Shown piece after piece: positions 1-7,300 of a DNA stretch of 9,346 nt. The translations under genes were made by a program, and so were the position numbers. The stretch spans positions 1 through 9,346 of the forward strand of contig JAHECJ010000050.1 of assembly GCA_024641805.1 (NCBI GenBank). The letters are read 5' to 3'. The stretch is from Desulfococcus sp. GTDB taxonomy: Bacteria; Desulfobacterota; Desulfobacteria; Desulfobacterales; Desulfosalsimonadaceae. Positions within the stretch are counted from its first letter, which is position 1. Each line of letters opens with the position of its first letter. Under the pieces are notes generated by a model. The model was not told the DNA's origin and made no database searches. It was given only the letters and a program-made list of their open reading frames with translations.

Positions 1-313
1 GGATAGCTGCCTGCAGGATATCCATAGGCATTGATTGATCAGGTTGTGTCTTTAAGGCCGCAATCAGGTTTGCCGGGATTCCCCTGTTTTCCGCCAGCCT
101 TTTTGTCAGGGCAATAAGCGGTTGTCTGGCAGGCAGGGTTTCGTACAGGAGCAGGTGAACAATTTCCTCAAAGCTGGTTTTGTCCGATAGATCAAAGATC
201 GGGTAACCCCTGTAAATCAGTTTGCTGGCCTCTCCGTCCACATGGCTGATGCGGGTGCTGGCGATTGTGACGCCTCTTAAACCGGTGTTGATAATCTTTT
301 TTGAATCTTCCAT
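1..313 (-). CDS. Citrate synthase / 2-methylcitrate synthase family, N-terminal part (runs off left edge)
   Basis: Translating the minus strand from ATG 313 gives an open frame of 104 codons that continues beyond base 1. The protein starts MEDSKKIINTGLRGVTIAST and contains the family's N-terminal signature: GLRGV at residues 11-15, then S-H-V-D-G-E (23-28) and Y-R-G-Y-P-I (34-39), followed by a helical region with F-E-E-I-V-H-L-L-L. Citrate synthases condense acetyl-CoA with oxaloacetate; 2-methylcitrate synthases use propionyl-CoA. The catalytic His and Asp residues lie in the part outside the window, so the substrate cannot be told. The start is supported by an AAAAGGAGA Shine-Dalgarno (319-327 on the complementary strand) 5-6 nt upstream. 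The gene is divergent from the ThDP enzyme. The family call is secure; which synthase it is remains open. Confidence 0.88.
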   Translation of the reverse strand, partial: MEDSKKIINTGLRGVTIASTRISHVDGEASKLIYRGYPIFDLSDKTSFEEIVHLLLYETLPARQPLIALTKRLAENRGIPANLIAALKTQPDQSMPMDILQAAI

Positions 314-369
314 CTGTGTCTCCTTTTCTCTGGAGGGTTAACGGCTGCCGATGCAACTAGTATATTCTG

Positions 370-399
370 AATAAACCATCTAAAAGCTTAAACAGTCAA
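370..399 (-). promoter_or_regulatory. Candidate sigma70 promoter for the citrate synthase gene
   Basis: On the minus strand TTGACT (394-399, five of six matches to the -35 consensus) is followed after 18 nt by TTTATT (370-375, four of six). The predicted transcript would have a leader of roughly 50 nt before the citrate synthase ATG. The spacer is AT-rich, so chance matches are likely. An isolated TATACT lies downstream but has no good -35 at the proper distance. Confidence 0.35.
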
Positions 400-470
400 T
401 TTAAGGTAGAATAATATTTATCTTATATTCTAAAAACCTTTATATTTCAAAATACGATTTTCTTTTTATG

Positions 471-488
471 GGTATTTATACCTATAAT
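471..488 (+). promoter_or_regulatory. Candidate -10 element with abutting palindrome upstream of the ThDP enzyme
   Basis: A perfect TATAAT lies at 483-488. Directly against its 5' side is an inverted repeat GGTAT-TT-ATACC (471-482), a possible operator. No good -35 box is present at 17 nt (460-465 reads TTCTTT), so the promoter would be weak or activator-dependent. A transcript starting near 495 would place the ribosome binding site at 521-525 about 26 nt from the 5' end. It would also exclude the upstream in-frame ATG at 468 as the true start. Confidence 0.35.
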
Positions 489-520
489 GATTTTATTTAC
501 ATTTTTTGCAGAGACAATGA

Positions 521-525
521 AGGAG
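521..525 (+). promoter_or_regulatory. Ribosome binding site deciding the ThDP enzyme start
   Basis: AGGAG lies 2, 5 and 8 nt before three consecutive in-frame ATG codons (528, 531, 534). The spacing favours 534 or 531. The upstream ATG at 468 has no purine-rich site, and the 20 residues it would add (rich in Tyr, Ile and Phe) do not look like this family. Confidence 0.7.
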
Positions 526-533
526 AAATGATG

Positions 534-2267
534 ATGAACGGTGGTGAGCGCATTGCACAGGTGTTAAAGCTGAAGGGGGTCGAGTTTATTTTTACGCTTT
601 GCGGGGGGCATATTTCCCCGATCCTGGTGGGAGCAAAAAATGCGGGGATTCGGGTGATTGATGTCCGTCAGGAACCGACAGCCGTCTTTGCGGCGGATGC
701 AATCTCCCGTTTGACCGGGGTACCTGGAGTCGCAGCGGTGACTGCCGGGCCGGGGGTCACCAATTCCATTACCGCCATTAAAAATGCCCAGATGGCCCAG
801 TCCCCCCTGATTTTGCTGGGCGGCGCACCGGCGACGGTTTTAAAGGGTCGGGGCGCGCTTCAGGATATTGAACAACTGAAATTGATGGAGACACTGGTGA
901 AGTGGTCTGCGTCCATTCACCAGGATTGTGATATTGTTCCGATTCTTGAAGAAGCCTTTGATGTAGCTCAATCCGGAATCCCCGGCCCGGTATTTATTGA
1001 ATGCCCGCTGGATCTGCTCTATGACCAGGAACTGGTGCGGGAGTGGTATATTAAGAAAACCGGCGAACCCATCGGCGTGATGGAGAAAGTGACCCAATGG
1101 TATCTTCGCCACCATGTGGATAAAATTTTTGCCTGTTCCGATAAAAGCATTGAAATTGCGGAAAATGAAGAGATCGAACCATTTTTCGTGGATCCGGATG
1201 ATGTGGCAAAGGCAGTGGAGTGGATTAAAAAATCAAGCTCGCCGGTCATGGTTGTCGGAAGCCAGGCGGCCTTACAGCCCCGGCTGATGAACCGGCTGGC
1301 TGACCAGCTGAAAGCTTTCGGCGTGCCGGTCTTTCTGACCGGCATGGCCAGGGGCCTGCTGGGGGATAATTACCCGCTGCAGTTCCGGCATGGCCGATCC
1401 AGGGCGCTGAAAGAGGCGGATCTGGCAATTATTGTCGGCATGCCGTGTGATTTCCGGCTCAATTACGGTCGGAGCATCGGTAAAAATGCCTATTATATAG
1501 CCATCAACCGCAGTAAAGAGGATTTACAGATGAACCGGAATCCGGATCTGGCGGTTTTGGCCGATCCTTCCACCTTTTTGCTGAAACTGACATCTGAAAT
1601 CCAGTTTGATCATCATAAATTCGGCCCCTGGATTAAAAAATTAACGCAGCGTGAAGATGCGCGCGAAAGGGAAATCCATGATTTTATGGAGGTTGAAACA
1701 GAGCATATCAACCCGCTGCGCCTTTGCGCTAAAATAAATGATGCGATCGCATCAGACAGTGTCGTGATCGGTGACGGCGGTGACTTTATCGCCACTGCGT
1801 CCTACATTGTCAAGCCGCGCGGCCCGCTGTCATGGATGGACCCAGGGCCTTACGGCACTCTGGGCGTCGGGGCCGGATTCGCCATAGCCGCGAAACTGGT
1901 GCAGCGGGAAGCCGAAGTCTGGCTGCTTTACGGGGACGGCGCCGCAGGATACGGACTGATGGAGCTGGATACCTTTGTCAGGCACAACCTTCCGATTATT
2001 ACACTGATCGGCAATGATGCCGGATGGACACAGATTGCCCGGGATCAGGTGGCGCTGCTTCATGATGATGTGGGCACCGTGCTGAAAAGCAACAAGTATC
2101 ACGCGATTGCTGAAGCGCTGGACGCAAGGGGGATTTTGCTGGAAAACAATGCCGATGTTGATTCGGTGCTCCGCGAGGCAAAAGCGGCCAGTCAAAAGGG
2201 GCAACCGGTATTGATCAACGCGCTGGTCGGCAAAACGGATTTCCGGAAAGGTTCCATTTCCGTTTAA
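534..2267 (+). CDS. Thiamine-diphosphate enzyme, ILVBL/HACL2-like (2-hydroxyacyl-CoA lyase / acetolactate synthase-like)
   Basis: This is a complete three-domain ThDP enzyme of about 577 residues. The PYR domain has the conserved activating Glu in R-Q-E-P-T (E47, counting from ATG 534), A-G-P-G-V-T-N at 71-77 and the K-N-A-Q-M-A-Q-S-P segment. The central domain has V-G-S-Q-A and the M-A-R-G-L-L-G segment. The PP domain has the ThDP/Mg motif G-D-G (467-469) ending with N-D (N495). From memory, segments such as FTLCGGHISP, GDGGDF and GNDAGWTQIARDQV track human ILVBL/HACL2 closely, more than IlvB or oxalyl-CoA decarboxylase. Family members cleave or form C-C bonds of 2-hydroxyacyl-CoA or 2-keto acids; the substrate here is not provable. 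The frame opens at ATG 468, but three consecutive ATGs (528, 531, 534) follow AGGAG (521-525). ATG 534 has the best spacing (8 nt); 531 (5 nt) is also possible. Unlike the human protein, it has no N-terminal membrane segment. No ilvN-like subunit is adjacent. Confidence 0.88.
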   Translation: MNGGERIAQVLKLKGVEFIFTLCGGHISPILVGAKNAGIRVIDVRQEPTAVFAADAISRLTGVPGVAAVTAGPGVTNSITAIKNAQMAQSPLILLGGAPATVLKGRGALQDIEQLKLMETLVKWSASIHQDCDIVPILEEAFDVAQSGIPGPVFIECPLDLLYDQELVREWYIKKTGEPIGVMEKVTQWYLRHHVDKIFACSDKSIEIAENEEIEPFFVDPDDVAKAVEWIKKSSSPVMVVGSQAALQPRLMNRLADQLKAFGVPVFLTGMARGLLGDNYPLQFRHGRSRALKEADLAIIVGMPCDFRLNYGRSIGKNAYYIAINRSKEDLQMNRNPDLAVLADPSTFLLKLTSEIQFDHHKFGPWIKKLTQREDAREREIHDFMEVETEHINPLRLCAKINDAIASDSVVIGDGGDFIATASYIVKPRGPLSWMDPGPYGTLGVGAGFAIAAKLVQREAEVWLLYGDGAAGYGLMELDTFVRHNLPIITLIGNDAGWTQIARDQVALLHDDVGTVLKSNKYHAIAEALDARGILLENNADVDSVLREAKAASQKGQPVLINALVGKTDFRKGSISV

Positions 2268-2367
2268 CAGGGGGGTGAAAAACGATTGCGCTTGTCAATA
2301 CGGCGTTAAATCTGACGCTCAAGATTTCTGATTCCGGGAAACATTCAAAACACAGCAAATGAATGAA

Positions 2368-2601
2368 TTAGATTTTCTGGAGATTTTCGATATCATCAAT
2401 CCATATATCCGCTTCGCCACCGCACTGGCTGCAGACCGCATGCCCTTTGATTTTTTCATGATGATGATCCGAAGGTGCTGCCGCCTTTGCTTTTGAAGTG
2501 GATTTATCTTCTTCGGGTATCAGTGAGCAGGTGATGGTCATTTCCGCTTCGTTGCCGCAGTTTTCACATTCACAGACCTGTTTAAATTTTTTTTCCGTCA
2601 T
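2368..2601 (-). CDS. Small two-knuckle zinc-ribbon protein
   Basis: This 77-residue acidic/basic protein has two similar CxxC knuckles: C12-E-N-C15-G-N-E-A-E-M and C57-S-Q-C60-G-G-E-A-D-I. An extra Cys (C10) precedes the first, and a Lys/Ala-rich linker with a His triplet (46-48) separates them. The two halves look like an internal repeat (C-x2-C-G-x-E-A-[ED]), and together they could bind one zinc ion as a split ribbon. No enzymatic motif, signal peptide or membrane segment is visible. The start is ATG 2601, preceded at 7 nt by GGGAG (2609-2613); a GTG at 2604 is less likely. It lies 28 nt downstream of the cyclase-FHA gene on the same strand, so it is probably the last gene of the signalling operon. 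Function unknown; zinc or redox binding or a protein-contact role are guesses. Confidence 0.75.
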   Translation of the reverse strand: MTEKKFKQVCECENCGNEAEMTITCSLIPEEDKSTSKAKAAAPSDHHHEKIKGHAVCSQCGGEADIWIDDIENLQKI

Positions 2602-2629
2602 CACATTTCTCCCGTAATGAATTTTGATG

Positions 2630-3535
2630 CTATTTTATATCGTATTCGAGCGTGTCCGTCAGGGCGCTGTCCATTTTGTTTTCTTTTTCCCGGCCGAAAA
2701 TAATGAGACCTTTTCCGGCCAGCGGATGCTCCCCTTTGTTGATATATACCGGAGGCCCGTCCTGTGGATAAATAAACGTCCCGTTGGTACTTTTATCCTT
2801 TAACATGAACACGCCATTCCGACTTTCAATATATGCGTGGGTCCTGGAAATCCATGAGTACTGGATGGTAATATCATTAAAATCCTCGCGCCCGACGGAT
2901 ACCACCGGTTTTTGAACATCCACCACGATCACCTGGCCGCCTCTTATTAGATAGAGACTTGAACACAGGGCTTTCGATAGTTTCCGGCAGTCGATGACCA
3001 TTGTGGCGTTTTGTTCTTCATAAATAATTTCGAAGAGTTCGAGTTCTCCGGAAATATTTTTGGCCGTTATTTTGGCGATGTATTTTGAAAAATGGCTGGC
3101 GTCGTCCGGCAGATTTTCAATGGCGGCGCGGGTTGCGACAATCTGGCGCGGATTGGCATAATCAACGACCCGCGCGGTGATATTGACCGCATCGCCAAAA
3201 ATATCTTCATTGTCTATTACGACCGGACCATGATGAATCCCGATGTGAATGTTGACCGGGGCCATATCGCTGTGGCCGGAGGTGATGTCCGGCATTGCCA
3301 TTTGCATTAATTTGGCAGCTTCAACCGAATTGTCGGTGGAGGGGAACGTTGCGATAATGGCATCGCCAACGGTCTTGATGACCTTTCCGCCAAATTCGAC
3401 TGTCAAATCGGACAGGCGGGTCAGAATTTTTCCCACCAGTTCCTGGGCTGCCTGGTCGCCCAGCTGCTCATAAATATTGGAGCTGTGGGAAATATCGGCG
3501 AACAATATGGTTAAATATGTGGTCTGCTGGGTCAT
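2630..3535 (-). CDS. Class III adenylate cyclase with C-terminal FHA domain
   Basis: This 301-residue soluble protein has two domains. The N-terminal class III nucleotide cyclase (about 5-172) carries the full catalytic set: metal-binding Asp in F-A-D-I-S (D14) and V-G-D-A-I (D58), adenine-selecting Lys (K54 in K-T-V-G-D) and Asp (D111 in D-I-F-G-D), and transition-state N118 and R122 (N-I-T-A-R). This predicts ATP-to-cAMP conversion, probably as a homodimer. The FHA domain (about 194-283) has the phospho-Thr-binding residues G215-R216, S230-R-T-H233 and N251-G252. No membrane or receiver domain is present, so the FHA domain is the likely input, docking the cyclase to a phosphorylated partner. 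ATG 3535 is chosen because the longer frame (from 3739) adds 68 low-complexity residues read out of frame through the lipoprotein gene. It starts 4 nt after the lipoprotein stop codon, implying translational coupling. Tethering to the operon's kinase is inference. Confidence 0.92.
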   Translation of the reverse strand: MTQQTTYLTILFADISHSSNIYEQLGDQAAQELVGKILTRLSDLTVEFGGKVIKTVGDAIIATFPSTDNSVEAAKLMQMAMPDITSGHSDMAPVNIHIGIHHGPVVIDNEDIFGDAVNITARVVDYANPRQIVATRAAIENLPDDASHFSKYIAKITAKNISGELELFEIIYEEQNATMVIDCRKLSKALCSSLYLIRGGQVIVVDVQKPVVSVGREDFNDITIQYSWISRTHAYIESRNGVFMLKDKSTNGTFIYPQDGPPVYINKGEHPLAGKGLIIFGREKENKMDSALTDTLEYDIK

Positions 3536-3539
3536 GACT

Positions 3540-4370
3540 TTATTCCGAATCAACCCTTGTATAAAAGATGCCGTAGTAATTGAGTGAATACTTTCTTTTG
3601 GCCTGGTCCGCGTGCCAGATGTCTTCGGCTGCGACCCGTTCCCCGTGCGGGTATTTATCCGACCGCATTTTTGTATAGGTGTTTGTGCCGATTTCGCTGT
3701 CATAAGGAGCATTGACGATGCCGGGGAAATAATAGGCAATCACGTCCCCTTTTTTCACGATAAACGGGCTGTCAAGATCGATGTATTGTTTACCGGGTGC
3801 TGTGGCTTCGACCTTTATTTCTTTGTTGTAGATGACGAGATAGTCGTTGCCCACCGGCCGGAGCAGCTTGATGACAATATCAGCTGAACCGGTAAAGTAT
3901 CCGCCGATTCCATTGATCTGGCCGCCGCTGGGAACGGGGTGCTCGACATTGATAACCAGCATGTTCCCTTCGCCGGTGTGTTCTCTTTCGATTAACTCAT
4001 TGCCGATAAAGTCTTCCAAAGCGATGCTGGTCAGAAAATTGCGATTATCGCGCATTTGCTGTTTGATGTATTCCCGGACCGATGAAGCGATGTCTTTGAT
4101 CCGTTCATCATACCGGCCTTTTTCGTTGGTGCTGATATTCAGCTGCCGGTTCAATTCGGCAATATCGGCGTCCTTTTTTTTAATGGTCTCCTGCTGCTCC
4201 TCTATTTTCTGATTTTTCTGCCGGATGTCCGATTCCTGTTTTTTGATGATAAAGTCCTGATCTTTCAATGTCGCCTGGCATGTATCGAACTGCTGCTGGA
4301 CGTTCTGACAATTCGCCGCACATCCGATGGTTGTAAGCATAACCAGGATAAACAGAATTATCCACCGCAT
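3540..4370 (-). CDS. Coiled-coil lipoprotein with C-terminal beta-rich domain, unknown function
   Basis: This 276-residue predicted lipoprotein has a short signal peptide (R-W-I-I-L-F-I-L-V-M-L) ending in a lipobox T-T-I-G-C, with the lipidated Cys at 17. Ala follows the Cys rather than Asp, which under the Lol rule favours the outer membrane. Residues about 24-88 are a charged, Gln/Lys/Glu-rich helix with heptad character (coiled coil), with two more Cys at 21 and 31. The remainder (about 136-272) looks like a compact beta-sandwich or jelly-roll: Gly-rich turns (G-G-Q-I-N-G-I-G-G-Y-F) and V-K-K-G-D-V-I-A-Y-Y-F, with many Tyr residues. I do not recognise the family. The ATG at 4370 fits the Shine-Dalgarno GGAGG (4379-4383) at 8 nt; an ATG at 4376 would leave 2 nt. 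It lies between the kinase and cyclase genes, so it may be a periplasmic partner or ligand-binding part of the kinase pathway (inference). Confidence 0.85.
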   Translation of the reverse strand: MRWIILFILVMLTTIGCAANCQNVQQQFDTCQATLKDQDFIIKKQESDIRQKNQKIEEQQETIKKKDADIAELNRQLNISTNEKGRYDERIKDIASSVREYIKQQMRDNRNFLTSIALEDFIGNELIEREHTGEGNMLVINVEHPVPSGGQINGIGGYFTGSADIVIKLLRPVGNDYLVIYNKEIKVEATAPGKQYIDLDSPFIVKKGDVIAYYFPGIVNAPYDSEIGTNTYTKMRSDKYPHGERVAAEDIWHADQAKRKYSLNYYGIFYTRVDSE

Positions 4371-4375
4371 AAACA

Positions 4376-7300
4376 TTACCTCCGTTTAGGTATAAATTGT
4401 ATCAGCGTTTCTGATAAAACTTTTTCGTCTTGTCTGATTGAAATCGTGTAATCGCCGAGCGCGAAGCCTTCGACCGGAGCGACGATGTTAATTGGTTTAC
4501 TGCCGGAACGACCATCCAGAACGACCGGAATTTCCATGCTTTGGCCGTTCACCTGGTTCAGGACAACATTGACGACGCTGTCAGGATCCAGATTCCAGTA
4601 TTGAATGCAAAGATTTAAGTTCTCAATGGAAACCGGCGTCTGGGAGATCTTGTTCTCTTTATCACACCCAAAAGTCGTCATAAATACATCAATAATACGC
4701 TTGATTTTGCCAAATAATTCGCTAAATATCAAATCATTTGGCGATATGGCCATGGCCTGCTGTAGAACCGCCAGCGCCTCCTGATTATTTCCGTTTTTAT
4801 CCAGATTTTTAGCAAGCAGTATAATTCCGTTTTTGGCTTCTTCCCGGTTATTATCTAATTTTAGCGCGGCCAGGTAATCATCGGCTTTTTTCTGTTTTTC
4901 GGGACTGCTGTCTCCACTCGCCATCAATATCTCGTACTGGGCATTCATTGCATAGGCGGTCATATCCGGAAAATCAGTTTTGATCAGGCTCAAAAATTCA
5001 TCCGGAATCACTTGCCGGCTGTTTTTTCGTCCCTGGATATCTGTTTGGACCTGGGCCGTAATGTCATTTTTCAGGTCTTTCATTTTACCGGCCCCGTACT
5101 GTTTGCCGGCGGAATCCAGCTTTGAGAATACGGTCGAATAAAGTTCGATCTTTTCAGAAATATCCGGAATCCTTTTAATTTTTAACAACAGGGTGAATAT
5201 TTCGGCTTTCGTATCCTGAACCCGATTGATGGACTGAAGCATTTCTTTAAACGGTCCATGGTCCGGTGCAATATTCACGGCTTGCTTTAAGATGGTCTGG
5301 GCGTCATCCGCCTTGCCGTGATCTTCCAGGTTTTTGACCACATTTTCAATTTTTACTTTAGCCGGGGAAAGAACCGGGTTCAGTTTCAGCGCTTTTAAAT
5401 AATAATTCGCTTTTTCCTGAGGCGTGGCGCTTGCGTCGCCTTCCGCCATCAGGATATCGTATTGCGTGCTGAAAATATCATTTTCATCGGGAAAATGATC
5501 GGAAACAAGCGTCAAGAATTCAGCCGGAAGGGGCTGTTTCGATTTTATTTGGGCTTGCATGTCTTCTTTTATTTGTTCGATCACCTGACGCTTCACGTTC
5601 CCCAGGTTGTTCTCGCCATATTCGGCAATGACAGATGCTAAATTTGAAAACAAGGTGTTATAATCAGAAATTTTTTCAGACAGCGGGGCGGTCCGTTTGA
5701 TCTTGTGCAGCGGCTTGAGTACTTCAATTTTTGCGATCCGCAGGGCGGCCTCTTTATTCTGGGGGGATTGCTCCAGGGCTTTTTGATAATAATACAAAGC
5801 ATTCTCATTCTCAGGAGATGAGAACTGTGCTTTTGAGGCATACATGTCGCCTGAAATCAGCCACTCGGTGATTTTTATTTCCATATCATCCGGTAGGATA
5901 GACCGGGCCTGGCCAATCAATCGCAGGGCGTCATTGTAGTCATTTTTCTCTTCAGCGGCCAGGGCCATGGCTTTATATTTATCGACGACGCCGGTGATTC
6001 CCTGTTTGGCGTCCTGATCATCCGGGTCTAATTGAAGAATTTTACGGTAATATAACAGCGCGTTGTCCTGATCCGGCAAAGTTAAACGGTTTTCGCTCAG
6101 GCTGAGCTGAGCGGCGGCCAGAAGATCGAGTTTTTTCAGCCGCAAATGATCCGGCGCATATTTTAACCCGGTTTTAACCCAGGTTTCCGCCTGTTTAAAG
6201 TTCTGCTGCGCCAGCTCATGATGTGCAGCGTCATAAAGAGACTCCACGGAGTCAATATTCAGGTGCTTGAAATACTGGGAGTCTGTGTTTTTGATTGCTT
6301 TGTTCAACAGTGCCAGCAACGCATCATATTCAGCAACCGAGGGATTATTATCTGTTTTCATTCCCTGGTATTTTTGGATGGCCACGTAAAGCAGGCCGAG
6401 CAGGGCTGAATTGTTTTGCGGTTCAACCGTTAAAACCGTGTTATAGATATCGCCGGCATTCAGGGATTGATTTGATTTTAGAAACTGTTCCGCTTTCTGC
6501 ATCATTTCATTCGACGGTGCCGGCATCTCTTCCCGGATTTTCGAAATGTAATCGAGTGCTGCTGAATAGTCCTTTTTGGCAATTAAATCGGTTAACTTTT
6601 CCGAGTCGACGGAGCTTGTCCAGTTCTTTTTGATCACGTCCAGAAAAGGCGTTTTCGATTCCGGGGCAGCGGATTCCGACTGGCTGTCTTTTGCCGAGGT
6701 TGGATTCTGGACTGACGTTTTTTGACGGTCAATGAAACGGGCTAAATGGGGTTGCGCCAGAAACATGAGCCCGCCGATGATGCATCCGATGGCAACGCCG
6801 AAAAGAATATTGGCCGGTCGCACTTTGCTTGCGGTTTTATGCTTCAGAACGATGGTCTCGCCTGAAATACCTTCCCCGTCCAGATCGCCAATCGCACGGA
6901 GCAGGTCATGGGCAGACTGGAATCGGTCCTCTGGCTTTTTTGCCATTAATTTGTCAATAATCGGCTGGAATCCGGCGAACTGTTCCGGCAGGCGCGGAAT
7001 CGGGTCTTTGATATGCTTGAGGGCAACGGCGATGGCGGAGTCTGCGTTGTAAGGAACCGAACCCGTGAGCATTTCATAAAAAGTGACGCCCAGACTGTAA
7101 AGGTCCGTCCGCCAGTCGATTTCCCCCGCTCCCTGAGCCTGCTCCGGACTCATATAATGCGGGGTGCCGATACTGGTCCCGTCCATTGTGTAACCGGAAT
7201 CCGCCGTCAGATCCTTGACAATGCCGAAGTCCGTTAGAACCGCGGTGCCGTCCCCCCGAAACATGATATTTTGTGATTTAATGTCTCTATGAACAAAACC

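Noticed and set aside
468..533. Longer start of the ThDP enzyme at ATG 468
   Set aside because: It has no ribosome binding site, overlaps the candidate -10 and palindrome, and adds residues unlike the family. AGGAG at 521-525 points to 531 or 534.
2275..2331. Tiny GTG-initiated frame of 18 codons after the ThDP gene, preceded by a G-run
   Set aside because: It is very short, has no recognisable motif, and the G-run alone does not make it a gene.
2268..2367. Possible bidirectional terminator between the convergent genes
   Set aside because: Only short pairings (GCGT/ACGC within CTTG/CAAG, about 2287-2327) are seen, and no T-run directly follows on either strand, so I do not call a terminator.
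3536..3739. N-terminal extension of the cyclase-FHA frame (68 extra residues)
   Set aside because: It overlaps the lipoprotein coding sequence in another frame, has low-complexity Thr/Ser/Arg composition, and the cyclase domain begins right after ATG 3535.
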